In this document: in pieces, positions 51,915 through 61,479 of the stretch
Layout: each line of letters opens with the position of its first letter
Position numbering within the stretch: the first letter of the stretch is position 1
Origin: Massilia pinisoli
GTDB lineage: Bacteria > Pseudomonadota > Gammaproteobacteria > Burkholderiales > Burkholderiaceae_D
Length of the DNA: 64,000 nucleotides
Reading direction: 5' to 3'
NCBI RefSeq assembly: GCF_024753285.1
Contig: NZ_JANUGW010000015.1
Coordinates: forward strand, 1 to 64,000
Notes under the pieces: model-generated
Databases searched by the model: none
Told to the model about the DNA's origin: nothing
Seen by the model: the letters and a program-made list of their open reading frames with translations, nothing else
Program-made: the position numbers and the translations under genes

Positions 51915-52913
51915 TTAGACCGGCCACAAAGGCGGCTCATCCATCAGCGCCACCTGCTCGCGCAGCTCGAGGATGCGGTCTTGCCAATAGCGTTGGGTAT
52001 TGAACCAGGGGAAAGCGGCGGGAAACGCGGGATCGTCCCAGCGCATCGCCAGCCATGCAGAGTAATGAATGAGCCGCAATGTACGCAGCGCCTCGACGAG
52101 ATACAGCTGGCGCGGGTCGAACTCGCAAAAATCCTCGTAGCCCGCGAGCACGTCGGACAGCTGGCGCACCATCTCGTGGCGCTCGCCCGACAACAGCATC
52201 CACAAGTCCTGGACGGCCGGCCCCATGCGGCTGTCGTCGAAGTCGACGAAGTGCGGGCCGTCCGTCCACAGCACGTTGCCCACGTGGCAATCGCCGTGCA
52301 GGCGGATCAGGGGCAACGCGCCCGCGCGGTCGTAGCAGCGGGCGACGCCGTCCAGCGCCTGGTCGAGCACGCTTGCATACGCCGTCAGCAGCTCGGGCGG
52401 AATGAACCCGTGGCCGATCAGCCAGGCGCGCGGTTCGCGGCCGAACGTGTCGAGATCGAGCCGCGGACGCTCGGCGAACGGCCGCGCCGCGCCCACCGCG
52501 TGGATGCGGCCGATGAAGCGGCCGATCCATTCCAAGGTGGCCGGATCGGACAACTCCGGCGCCCGCCCGCCGCGGCTGGGAAACACGGCGAAACGAAAGC
52601 CGTCGTGCTCGTGCAGGGTGCGGCCGTCGATCGTCTCCGCCGGCACGACGGGCACTTCCGCGTCGGCCAGTTCTTGCACGAACGCGTGTTCCTCGAGGAT
52701 GGCGGCGTCGCTCCAGCGGCCGGGGCGGTAGAACTTGACGACGACGGGAGGCCCCTCCTCGCGCCCCACACGGTACACGCGGTTCTCGTAGCTGTTCAGC
52801 GCGAGAAGGCGGCCGTCGCCGCACAGGCCCACGCTGTCGACGGCGTCCAGCACCATCAAGGGATCGAGTCGGGAAAAAGGGTGTTGGCTCGGGTTGTCAG
52901 ACTGTGTATCCAT
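51915..52913 (-). CDS. srkA: Stress response kinase A (YihE/SrkA)-like protein kinase
   Basis: A 332-residue kinase of the APH/choline-kinase-like fold. Catalytic loop [13 protein letters not shown] and metal motif HFVDFDD are present, with the ATP-binding Lys in [11 protein letters not shown]. The overall sequence ([17 protein letters not shown]... [10 protein letters not shown]) matches SrkA, which counters MazF-mediated programmed cell death and Cpx stress in E. coli. The ATG at 52913 was preferred because the upstream codons are not conserved. It is divergent from the UPF0149 gene. Confidence 0.92.
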   Translation of the reverse strand: MDTQSDNPSQHPFSRLDPLMVLDAVDSVGLCGDGRLLALNSYENRVYRVGREEGPPVVVKFYRPGRWSDAAILEEHAFVQELADAEVPVVPAETIDGRTLHEHDGFRFAVFPSRGGRAPELSDPATLEWIGRFIGRIHAVGAARPFAERPRLDLDTFGREPRAWLIGHGFIPPELLTAYASVLDQALDGVARCYDRAGALPLIRLHGDCHVGNVLWTDGPHFVDFDDSRMGPAVQDLWMLLSGERHEMVRQLSDVLAGYEDFCEFDPRQLYLVEALRTLRLIHYSAWLAMRWDDPAFPAAFPWFNTQRYWQDRILELREQVALMDEPPLWPV

Positions 52914-53011
52914 CCCGCCATTGTAAGACGGGCGGCCGGAACGCGTCTTTTTTCGCCGGGCGGGGGGCAACAGGCGTTACACTGGCGCCTTCAACGCAAG
53001 GAAACGCAACA

Positions 53012-53701
<690 letters not shown>

Positions 53702-54124
53702 CTCCGCCAGGATGGCGCCTCGGCGCGCACGCCGACCCGGCTGCCACACCGCACGGCCACGACCATCCATTGCCCTGTCGGCGTCAGCGATAATCCCCTT
53801 GGTGTGGACACGCCGTGTCCACACCGCTGCAGTTCCTCTTCCCTCGTTCGCGCGCCCGCTGGCTCGCTTTCGACGCGTCCCCGCTGACCCCGTTCGCCGC
53901 TTCCTGTCGATCGCCATCGTGCTTGCCCGCTGATCTGCTGCGGCGTCAATGGCCGGGCATTGCCACGATTTCGATGCATGCGCGACACCAGTGATTCCTG
54001 TCGAAAATATTTACACTTGACAGTTGTCGAATTAGTAAGTGCTTGTTAATACTAAACATTTCGTGCTGGCATCTATCTTGCTTTATAGATATTGTCCTCA
54101 ACCACCTGAAAGAAACTGAAAAAA
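53702..54124. other. Intergenic region 423 bases, GC drops toward PEP-CTERM gene
   Basis: The first 300 bases are GC-rich and carry no ORF or repeat I can support. From about 54000 the sequence becomes AT-rich. It has a small dyad (GACA, GT, TGTC at 54018-54027) flanked by CACTT and AAGTG, which could be an upstream activator site, then a sigma-54 type promoter (54067-54082). Confidence 0.5.
54067..54082 (+). promoter_or_regulatory. Sigma-54 (-24/-12) promoter of PEP-CTERM gene
   Basis: TGGCAT, five bases, then TTGCT matches the sigma-54 consensus TGGCAC-N5-TTGC. The invariant GG (54068-54069) and GC (54080-54081) are exactly ten bases apart. A start near 54093 leaves a short leader before the ATG at 54125. 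PEP-CTERM genes are known to be controlled by RpoN with the PrsK/PrsR system, so the match fits biology. Confidence 0.8.
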
Positions 54125-54679
54125 ATGAAAAAGATTCTTCTGAGCTTGGCTCTGGTTACCGGTGTGTTTTCGAATGCTCAAGCAGTCATCATCGATTCCA
54201 GCACCGCGATTCCAACCGCGAACATCCTCAGCAACTTCAACAATAGCGGCCTCGACTGGGTGTATGCCGGTCCGATCGCACCGAACGAATGGGGTGCAGG
54301 AAATATCGAGCCAGCCAGCTACCGCGCCGCTGAAGGCTGGCGTGCGGCTACCGCGGCCGAGTGGGCCGCCCATCCGCTGTGGAACGATTTCATTGCCCCT
54401 GGAAACCCGGGCGGCATCGTTTCCCCGCAGACGATTACCGACCATTCGATCTACATCTATGCTTCCGAGTACTGGAGCGATTTTAGGCACGTCGATACGG
54501 GCGACTTTGCCTTTGGCAATGTAACCGACGGCGTGAATGGCCCGATCAGCGGCGTACCGGAAACGATCTATGTCCGGAATACGCCACAGAGCAACGATGT
54601 GCCGGAACCTGCATCCATCGCCCTGCTCGGTCTCGGCGCGTTTGGCATGAGCGTACTGCGTCGTCGCAAGGCGCGTTAA
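54125..54679 (+). CDS. PEP-CTERM sorting-domain protein
   Basis: A 184-residue exported protein: signal peptide (1-20, ending AQA) and a C-terminal sorting signal VPEPAS (159-164) followed by a hydrophobic helix and RRRKAR. This is the exosortase-processed tripartite signal. The body has no recognised domain and is rich in aromatic residues and Pro. It is predicted to be cut and anchored or released with the exopolysaccharide matrix. It is a single gene with its own promoter and terminator. Confidence 0.93.
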   Translation: MKKILLSLALVTGVFSNAQAVIIDSSTAIPTANILSNFNNSGLDWVYAGPIAPNEWGAGNIEPASYRAAEGWRAATAAEWAAHPLWNDFIAPGNPGGIVSPQTITDHSIYIYASEYWSDFRHVDTGDFAFGNVTDGVNGPISGVPETIYVRNTPQSNDVPEPASIALLGLGAFGMSVLRRRKAR

Positions 54680-54713
54680 GACATACCGTCAGATCAGCAT
54701 GTCTGATACGAAG

Positions 54714-54739
54714 AGGCCAACAGTCATGTTGGCCTTTTT
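54714..54739 (+). terminator. Terminator of PEP-CTERM gene
   Basis: AGGCCAACA and TGTTGGCCT form a perfect 9-bp stem with a 4-base loop, followed by a T run. The A-rich left flank is short, so it acts mainly on the plus strand. Confidence 0.92.
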
Positions 54740-54756
54740 CGCGTTGGCGGTCCGAT

Positions 54757-56043
54757 CTACCCGTTCTGTACCGTGCTGTTGGCGTACACCCAGGTGTATT
54801 CGGCACCGAACAGGAAGATCTGCGCGGAGTAATAAAACCACGCGACGAGAATGACAAACGAGCCGGCCGCACCAAAACCCGAGGCCACGCTCGATTTCGC
54901 GAGGTACAACCCGATCAACGCTTTGCCGACATTGAAGAGCAACGCCGTGACCGCGGACCCCATCCACACATCGTGCCACGATATCTTCGCGGTCGGCATG
55001 ATCTTGTAGATCATCGCGAACAGCACGGTGAAGAGCGCGAACGACGCGGCGAAATTCAATACGTTTGCCAAGACGCTTTCCGCTGCCGTCACCCCGCCCA
55101 ACCAATCGCTGGCCGCTGCCAGCGCGGCGCTGACGACGAGTGAAATCATCAGCATGAAAGCCAGTCCGAGAACCAGCCCGAACGATAATATCCGGCTGCG
55201 CAACCAGCCCCATACGCCCGACGGCTTCGCTTTCGCCGGCACGCGCCAAATGCGGTCCAAATCCGTTTGCAGCTCGGCGAACGTGGCGGTTGCGCCCACA
55301 AGCAGAAGAACACCGCCAACGATACTGGCGACAACCCCGGTAGATGGTTCGCGCGCAGCGTTCAGCAAGCCCTGCAAGGCCGTCGCCCCCTGCTTACCCA
55401 TAATGCTTTGAAACTGGGCAATAATTGCTCCTTGTGCGGCGTCCTGTCCAAATACCATCCCGGCAATCGCGATGATCAACACCAGTAGCGGTGCCAAGGA
55501 AAACAGCGTGTAATACGAAAGCGCTGCCCCCATGCTCGGCGCGTAATCATCCATCCATGCGTTTGCCGCCGCCCGGAAGATCTGCCACTGGCGACCAATC
55601 CAGCTCGTCGAGGTTTGCTCGAACGTCGGGCGCGCAGGCGCGCTTGCAGATGGTTCCGCGTCCTTCGCGTCGACTTTGCCGTCCTCAAAACGCGTCGGCG
55701 CGGGTTCCTTTTCTTTCTCGACCGGGGCGGATGCATCGGCGCTGACAGTGCTCATGGCCGAGGCAATCGGCGCGACCAGTGAGAGAACAAAACTACCGAC
55801 CTTCAGCAACTCCCCGAGGCGGTCTTTACGCTCCGGTGCAATGTCGGATATCGGGGCTTTCTTGCGCCTGAGGAGCGCGTAGCCCGCCGCCGAGATGCCC
55901 AGTACGGCGGCGCCGCGCATGTACGGAGAGGAAAGCACGTCCGAAACCTTCGATTTCAACGCTTGGAATTGCTCATTCGTTCCCAGCTCGGCGGCAGCCA
56001 GCCGGGTTTCCGCTTCATGGATCTCGTGAGCGGTCGTGGTCAT
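54757..56043 (-). CDS. YihY/BrkB-type inner membrane protein with extended N-terminus
   Basis: A 428-residue protein. The C-terminal two-thirds (about 145-428) form the YihY/virulence factor BrkB family, with six hydrophobic segments and motifs SMGAALSYYTLFSLAPLLVL, GGVLLLVGATATFAELQTDLDRIW and FGAAGSFVILVAWFYYSAQIFLFGAEYTWVYA. The N-terminal 140 residues are different: a predicted helix, one membrane segment (about 44-59), a second hydrophobic stretch (80-97) and a charged linker. They resemble phage-shock or DUF3618-like small envelope modules, but I cannot assign them. Function is unknown; RNase BN activity attributed to this family is not supported. Confidence 0.85.
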   Translation of the reverse strand: MTTTAHEIHEAETRLAAAELGTNEQFQALKSKVSDVLSSPYMRGAAVLGISAAGYALLRRKKAPISDIAPERKDRLGELLKVGSFVLSLVAPIASAMSTVSADASAPVEKEKEPAPTRFEDGKVDAKDAEPSASAPARPTFEQTSTSWIGRQWQIFRAAANAWMDDYAPSMGAALSYYTLFSLAPLLVLIIAIAGMVFGQDAAQGAIIAQFQSIMGKQGATALQGLLNAAREPSTGVVASIVGGVLLLVGATATFAELQTDLDRIWRVPAKAKPSGVWGWLRSRILSFGLVLGLAFMLMISLVVSAALAAASDWLGGVTAAESVLANVLNFAASFALFTVLFAMIYKIMPTAKISWHDVWMGSAVTALLFNVGKALIGLYLAKSSVASGFGAAGSFVILVAWFYYSAQIFLFGAEYTWVYANSTVQNG

Positions 56044-56210
56044 ATCGTCCTCCTGTGGCTCTTACGGTCATCAGATGTGCTATCGACTTGATAGCTTCAC
56101 CGTAAGCCTTCCATCAGGGACGTTCAGTACGGTGACTCACCGTCTACAGGAGCAAAACTCCGCGCCGTCGTGTTTTTCACGCTCCCGCAACAGCGCTGGG
56201 AAGTCGATTG

Positions 56211-57047
56211 TCAATAATGAGGTTCAGCGGCGGCGGGCGGCGATGCGGTTGTTTTGCCGATGTTAATCTGGCCGGTATAGGCGTCACCCATTCCCGATGC
56301 GGCGACGACAAATTCGTCAGGGCCGGAACGAACGGATTCGGCACGAGGGCCGCACTCCTTTTGGCAGCTCCAGGCGCTTCCACCAGTCGACGTCAAATCG
56401 AACGTGACCGGGGCGAGGTCCTTGAGGTAAGTGGGGATCGGCGCAGGCACTTCGGCAGGGAACCATTCGGGCTTTGTTTTCATGCTGTGAACATTGCCGG
56501 TCAACGTCAGAATAAGCGACGTCGGGGCGGCATTAAACGCCTCGCGTATCCGTGTTGCCATCTTCTCGTCATTGCGAAGGTGCCAGTCGGCGCCTGCCCC
56601 TTGCATGGCAAACACTTCCAGAGAATAGCCGGCCTGACGCAAACGACGCAAACCGTCGATCATATCGGCCATCGCCACGCTGGCCCTGCCATCTTGCCCT
56701 TGCTTCCAAAACTCAGTGCGCAACAGCGCGGTACGGGCGGCGAGGTCACCCGTTGATTGCAGATAAGTGGCGAGAGGCTCGTTCAAGTCGACGGGCATTT
56801 CCAGGCCGACCGCAACACTGGCGCCTTGTCTGAGGGCAGCACACACGATGCGCAAAAAAGTGGCCGGTGACTCCTTGGTGCCGTGACCTTCGCCAAACAT
56901 CACGATCCGGTGACCGCGCAAATAATCGGTCGTACGCGGAATCGCCGAGCAATCCATGCCAGCGGGAATGTTCACTGCCCTCGTGGGCACCGCGAGAACC
57001 GCAATGAAGGCAGTAAATATGGTGACGGCGATGCTGCGTTTCTTCAT
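56211..57047 (-). CDS. Secreted protein of ChaN/erythromycin-esterase-like fold
   Basis: A 278-residue protein with a signal peptide (1-24). The motif VMFGEGHGTKESPATFLRIVC near the N-terminus and LTLTGNVHSMK at about 185-195 resemble the Glu/His active-site pair of the EreA/ChaN/Tiki-like superfamily. The order GEGHG...LEMP...GNVHS fits a metal-dependent hydrolase. The start at 57047 has GAGGA upstream. I cannot name the substrate. It sits 167 bases upstream of the YihY-type gene on the same strand. Confidence 0.7.
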   Translation of the reverse strand: MKKRSIAVTIFTAFIAVLAVPTRAVNIPAGMDCSAIPRTTDYLRGHRIVMFGEGHGTKESPATFLRIVCAALRQGASVAVGLEMPVDLNEPLATYLQSTGDLAARTALLRTEFWKQGQDGRASVAMADMIDGLRRLRQAGYSLEVFAMQGAGADWHLRNDEKMATRIREAFNAAPTSLILTLTGNVHSMKTKPEWFPAEVPAPIPTYLKDLAPVTFDLTSTGGSAWSCQKECGPRAESVRSGPDEFVVAASGMGDAYTGQINIGKTTASPPAAAEPHY

Positions 57048-57363
57048 GTCGAGCGTCCTCGTTTTTGCAGAACAAGAATATTGCGCGAGATCGACTGGAA
57101 AAGGCACACGCATATCCCACGTGCCGCCGAGTGTCTGGATTTGGCCGAACTCAGCCGTTCGGATCAGCATAGCAGGCTGCCATTGAGAAAAGCTCTCCGA
57201 TTGTCACGACAGCTTCGGCGGTTGCAAAAGCTTCACAATTAGCAATTATTTCCTTATAGAAATCAAATTTTGTTCCATAATGACGCGGCATTTCCGATAG
57301 GAATTGATGTTCTTCGGCTCAACATCTGCATTTCAACTAATTTCACCCAACGGAAAAATAACA

Positions 57364-57852
57364 ATGGCACTCGTAATCAAGAAATGGTACGCCGGCACGA
57401 CCCAGAACAAAGACGGAAATTATGTGCACCTGATCGGGCGCGAGGCCGGTCTGTTCGCCTGGCTCCTGTCTGTCATCGGTATCGATCCCACCACGGAAGT
57501 CGAAATCCGGGACACGATGATCGTCTTCACTGCCGGCTCCCTGTCTGGCAAGCAAAAACGCGTCATTCCGATGCTGTCGGTTTGCTCGGCCTATTACGGC
57601 TACGTCAAGCCCTGGCAAATGGCCCTGCTGCTCGGGTTGCTCCTGACGCCATTTTTTGGACTCGGCTTGATTGTCGGTCCACTTTACTATTTCCTGAACA
57701 AGGAATTGACCGTGGGCGTCGTAGAGAACTCGAGCTGGGTCGGTGGTTTCGCGTTCAAGCGCTCTGTGATCGAGGGACAGAATATCGGTGAACAAAAGGC
57801 GTATGAAGTCATCAACATCATCCGCAGCCTGATCGAAGCAAAAACGGCTTAA
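57364..57852 (+). CDS. Hypothetical protein with a central membrane hairpin
   Basis: A 162-residue protein of unknown family. It begins with a soluble beta-rich part (MALVIKKWYAGTTQNKDGNYVHLIGREAG), then a pair of hydrophobic stretches (about 82-110, MALLLGLLLTPFFGLGLIVGPLYYFL), then an amphipathic end (YEVINIIRSLIEAKTA). The pattern could be a PH-like domain interrupted by a membrane hairpin; that is speculative. The ATG at 57364 has ACGGA upstream. The upstream DNA is AT-rich, including TTGCAA at 57223 and several TATA-like elements. Confidence 0.7.
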   Translation: MALVIKKWYAGTTQNKDGNYVHLIGREAGLFAWLLSVIGIDPTTEVEIRDTMIVFTAGSLSGKQKRVIPMLSVCSAYYGYVKPWQMALLLGLLLTPFFGLGLIVGPLYYFLNKELTVGVVENSSWVGGFAFKRSVIEGQNIGEQKAYEVINIIRSLIEAKTA

Positions 57853-57893
57853 GAGGAAGTGCGGTCCTGTGCGTACTGCATTGAGTCGCCGCT

Positions 57894-59084
57894 TCAGGCC
57901 GCTTCGGCCAGGCGAGCCTCGAACAGCGCGGCCAGCAAGTCCGACTGGCTGACGACGCCGAGAAACACGGCGCGCTCGTCCACGACGGGAATGTGGTGCA
58001 GGCCCACGTTGCTCATCAACGGGACGAGCGTGGCAATCGGTTCGTCCGCGCTCACGACCGCGACCTTCGTCGACATCAACTCCCCCACCGTCGCCGCCCG
58101 CTCCGGCCGCACGCCCAGCACGTGGGCGAACAGGCCGCGCAGGCGCTCGGCCACGGTCTGGTAATCGTCCAGGCCCGCATGGTGCAGGAAATCGCTCTGG
58201 CCGATGATGCCCGCCACGCGGCGCGACGGGTCCAGCACCGGCAGCGCGTGCAGGTTGTGGTGGCGCAGCAGGCGCCATGCTTCGGCCAGCGTCATCTCGG
58301 GCGTGGCCGTCACGACGTCCTTCGACATGATCGCCCCGCAGTTCACCGTGCCGAAGCGGCGGGCGTAGGCGCGCTGCTCCGTCTGCAGCAGGATCTCTTC
58401 CAGGTCGTCGCGGCTGACGTCCAGCACCTGGCCGTAGCGCGCGAGCACGCCGTCCAGGTCCTCGGCCGTGAAGCCCAGGCGCGCCATCGGTGCCGGGTCG
58501 CGCGTCGCGTGCGCCGCCTGCTGCGCCGTGCGCAGCATCGATTTCTGGTTGTGCGGATAGCGCCGGCCCGTCAGATTGTTGAACACGAGCGCGGCCAGCA
58601 CGATCAGCGTGGAGTTCAGGCAGACGGGCAGGAACGCGAACGTGAAGCCCGCCGCGTGGATCGCGGGTCCGCCGAGAACGGCCGTCAGCGCCACGGCGCC
58701 GCTGGGCGGATGCAGGCAGCGCAGCAGGAACATGACGAAGATGGCACAGGCGCCCGCCAGCGGCGCGGCCAGCGCGGGATTGGCGACGCTCTTCGCGCAG
58801 ATGATGCCGATCAGCGCGGAAATCGTGTTCCCGCCGATCACGGACCACGGCTGGGCCAGCGGACTGGCCGGCACGCAGAACAGCAGCACGGCTGATGCGC
58901 CCATCGGGGCGACGAGGGCCAGCGGCCCGATGCCCGATCCCTTCGTCAGCATGTCGCTGAGGATCGCCGTCACGAACAGCCCCACGAGAGCCCCTGCCAC
59001 CGCACGCATGCGTTCGCCGCGCGGCACCGTATTCGGCTGCGGTACGAACGAGCGCAGCCATTCCAAACTGTGTTCCAGCATCAT
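57894..59084 (-). CDS. HPP family membrane protein with tandem CBS domains
   Basis: A 396-residue protein. The N-terminal HPP domain (about 25-165) has four or five helices and the LHPPSGAVALTAV motif. Two C-terminal CBS domains (about 245-300 and 335-390) have MSKDVVTATPEMTLAEAW and MSTKVAVVSADEPIATLV. HPP proteins have been linked to nitrite or anion transport; CBS pairs sense adenine nucleotides. It is divergent from a MarR regulator. Confidence 0.9.
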   Translation of the reverse strand: MMLEHSLEWLRSFVPQPNTVPRGERMRAVAGALVGLFVTAILSDMLTKGSGIGPLALVAPMGASAVLLFCVPASPLAQPWSVIGGNTISALIGIICAKSVANPALAAPLAGACAIFVMFLLRCLHPPSGAVALTAVLGGPAIHAAGFTFAFLPVCLNSTLIVLAALVFNNLTGRRYPHNQKSMLRTAQQAAHATRDPAPMARLGFTAEDLDGVLARYGQVLDVSRDDLEEILLQTEQRAYARRFGTVNCGAIMSKDVVTATPEMTLAEAWRLLRHHNLHALPVLDPSRRVAGIIGQSDFLHHAGLDDYQTVAERLRGLFAHVLGVRPERAATVGELMSTKVAVVSADEPIATLVPLMSNVGLHHIPVVDERAVFLGVVSQSDLLAALFEARLAEAA

Positions 59085-59102
59085 TCCTGTCGCTGCAAAA
59101 AA

Positions 59103-59119
59103 ATATCACGTTATGATAT
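59103..59119. promoter_or_regulatory. MarR operator candidate between HPP and marR
   Basis: ATATCA, CGTTA, TGATAT is a perfect 6-bp inverted repeat with a 5-base spacer. It lies 19 bases upstream of the HPP start and overlaps a TATATT (-10-like) element facing the regulator gene. MarR proteins typically bind such 16-20 bp palindromes and control divergent genes. Confidence 0.65.
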
Positions 59120-59164
59120 ATTATTTGGTTCCCAAAGCCAACGCCCTCCAGCAGGTCCATCCCC

Positions 59165-59575
59165 GTGAAAGACGAATCACCCCCGCTGTCCAAGCCGGAT
59201 TTCGCCGCATTGTCGGAATTCCGCTACCAGATGCGGCGCTACGAGCGCTTCTCCGAAAACGCCGTGCAGGCGGAAGGCATCACGCCGCTGCAATACCTGC
59301 TCCTCCTGCACATCAAGGGTTTTCCCGGACGCGAATGGGCCACCGTCGGCGAGCTGGCCGAGCGCCTGCAGGCCAAGCAGCACGGCGTCGTCGCGCTCGT
59401 CTCGCGCTGCGAGGCCGGCGACCTCGTCGAGCGCCGCACGAACGCGGCCGACCGGCGCCGCGTCGAAGTGCACCTGCTGCCCAAGGGCGAAGCCTTGCTG
59501 ACGCGCCTGGCCGCCGTCCACCACGCCGAACTGCGCGCGCTGCAAGGCGTCTTCACCGTTCCCACTCTTGCATGA
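59165..59575 (+). CDS. MarR family transcriptional regulator
   Basis: A 136-residue winged-helix regulator with GTG start. The typical segment is GITPLQYLLLLHIKGF, then ATVGELAERLQAKQHGVVALVSRCEAGDLVERRTNAADRRRVEVHLLPKGEALL, whose DRR wing motif is clear. It is divergent from the HPP gene and 4 bases upstream of the ClC gene, so it may regulate both. Confidence 0.9.
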   Translation: MKDESPPLSKPDFAALSEFRYQMRRYERFSENAVQAEGITPLQYLLLLHIKGFPGREWATVGELAERLQAKQHGVVALVSRCEAGDLVERRTNAADRRRVEVHLLPKGEALLTRLAAVHHAELRALQGVFTVPTLA

Positions 59576-59579
59576 CAAT

Positions 59580-61364
59580 ATGAAAACAACCACGCACCCT
59601 ACCGCGCCCCGGCGCGACTTTTCCGGCGACGCGAACCTGCTCCGCATCGCCGCCCTCGCCGCCGTCATCGGCGCGCTCAGCACGGTCGCCGCGCGCGTCC
59701 TGCTGACGATGATCCGCTTCTTCACGGACCTGTTCTTCTACGGCAAATTCTCGTTCGACGACCTGTCGCCGGCCAACAACACATTGGGCGCATGGGTGAT
59801 CGCGATTCCCGTAATCGGCGGCCTCATCATCGGCCTGATCGCCCGCTTCGGCACGGAAGCCATCCGCGGCCACGGCATTCCCGAGGCGATCGAGGCGATC
59901 CTGTTCAAGCGCAGCGCCATGTCGCCGAAGGTCGCCGTGCTGAAACCGCTGTCGTCCGGCATCGCGATCGGCAGCGGCGGCCCGTTCGGCGCGGAAGGCC
60001 CGATCATCATGACGGGCGGCGCAATCGGCTCGCTGCTCGCCCAGTACTTCCACCTGACGGGTGGCGAGCGCAAGTCGCTGCTCGTAGCGGGCGCCGTGGC
60101 CGGCATGACGGCCGTGTTCGGCACACCGGTGGCCGCCGTGCTGATGGCCGTCGAACTGCTGCTGTTCGAACTGCGCCCGCGCAGCCTGCTGCCCGTCGCG
60201 ACGGCGTGCGCCGTCGCGGGCTTCCTCCGTCCGCTCGCGATCGGCGCGGGCGCCCTGTTCCCGCTGCAGACGGCAGCCGTGAGCCCCGTGGCCCTCGTGT
60301 CCTGCCTCGTCGCGGGCATCGCGTGCGGCGCGCTCGCGTGGCTGATGTCGACGGCGCTGTACCGCGTCGAGGACGCCTTCCACCGCCTGCCCATCCACTG
60401 GATGTGGTGGCCGGCGCTGGGCGGCCTCGCCGTCGGCATCGGCGGCTACTTCCAGCCGCGCGCTTTAGGCGTCGGCTACGACGTCATCGGCGACCTTCTG
60501 CACAATCACATGCTGGCGGGCGCCATCGTCGGCCTGCTCGCGGTGAAGCTCGTCATCTGGTTGATCGCGCTCGGGTCCGGCACGTCCGGCGGCGTGCTCG
60601 CTCCGCTGCTGATGCTGGGCGCGGGCCTCGGCGCCCTGCTCGGCCCCTACCTGCCCGGCGCCGATCCCGCGCTCTGGCCGCTCGTGTTCATGGCCGCCAC
60701 CCTGGGCGGCATGATGCGCGCGCCCGTGATGGCCGTCGTGTTCGCCTTCGAACTCACGCATGACGCGAACTCCCTGCTGCCGCTGCTGGCGGCATCGGCC
60801 GGCGCATACGGCTTCACGGTGCTGACGATGGGCCGTTCGATCCTGACGGAAAAGATCGCCCGCCGCGGCCACCACATCTACCGCGAATACGGCATCGACC
60901 CGCTCGAGCGCCACAGCGTGGCCGAGGTCATGACGACGGACGTGCTGCACGTCGACGCCAACGACACCATCGGCACCGTGCTCGCGAACCGCTTCGGCCC
61001 CGGCCAGCAGCACCGCGCCTTCCCCGTCGTCCGGAGCGGCGTCGTCATCGGCATGCTCGAGCGCGACACGCTGACGGGCCACCTGCCCGAGCTTCCCGTC
61101 GGCGCGCTGTACGGCGCCAACCCGCCGCTCGTCGCGCTGCCGGGCGAGACGTGCCGCGCCGTCGCCACGCGCCTGGCCGTGCACGGCATCGAACGCCTCC
61201 CCGTCGTGGCGCAGCCCGGCCACGGGCAACTGGTGGGCATCGTCAGCCGCAGCGACCTGATCAAGGCGACGGCCACCTTGCACGACGAGGAACACGAACG
61301 GCTCGTGCTACGCACCTTGCCGCTGGGACGCGGCCGCCGCGCGTCCGATCGCGCCGAAACCTGA
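59580..61364 (+). CDS. ClC-type chloride channel/antiporter with CBS domains
   Basis: A 594-residue voltage-gated-type ClC protein. Selectivity motifs are GSGGPFGAEGPIIM, with the gating Glu retained in GAEGP, GTPVAAVLMAVELLLFELRP and GSGTSGGVLAPLLMLGAG. Two CBS domains follow (about 455-575). The gating Glu suggests a proton-coupled chloride antiporter. I chose the ATG at 59580; a TTG at 59568 is possible. It overlaps nothing and starts 4 bases after marR, so the two are likely one transcript. Confidence 0.92.
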   Translation: MKTTTHPTAPRRDFSGDANLLRIAALAAVIGALSTVAARVLLTMIRFFTDLFFYGKFSFDDLSPANNTLGAWVIAIPVIGGLIIGLIARFGTEAIRGHGIPEAIEAILFKRSAMSPKVAVLKPLSSGIAIGSGGPFGAEGPIIMTGGAIGSLLAQYFHLTGGERKSLLVAGAVAGMTAVFGTPVAAVLMAVELLLFELRPRSLLPVATACAVAGFLRPLAIGAGALFPLQTAAVSPVALVSCLVAGIACGALAWLMSTALYRVEDAFHRLPIHWMWWPALGGLAVGIGGYFQPRALGVGYDVIGDLLHNHMLAGAIVGLLAVKLVIWLIALGSGTSGGVLAPLLMLGAGLGALLGPYLPGADPALWPLVFMAATLGGMMRAPVMAVVFAFELTHDANSLLPLLAASAGAYGFTVLTMGRSILTEKIARRGHHIYREYGIDPLERHSVAEVMTTDVLHVDANDTIGTVLANRFGPGQQHRAFPVVRSGVVIGMLERDTLTGHLPELPVGALYGANPPLVALPGETCRAVATRLAVHGIERLPVVAQPGHGQLVGIVSRSDLIKATATLHDEEHERLVLRTLPLGRGRRASDRAET

Positions 61365-61479
61365 CCGAGGGCAAAGAGGCCGCGCGGGCGGCCGGCACGG
61401 TCCAGCGAGTTACTGAACAATCATGTACGATAAGCAACCCGCGTTCGCGCGCGGTCGTTCATTCATCGAGGATAACAAC

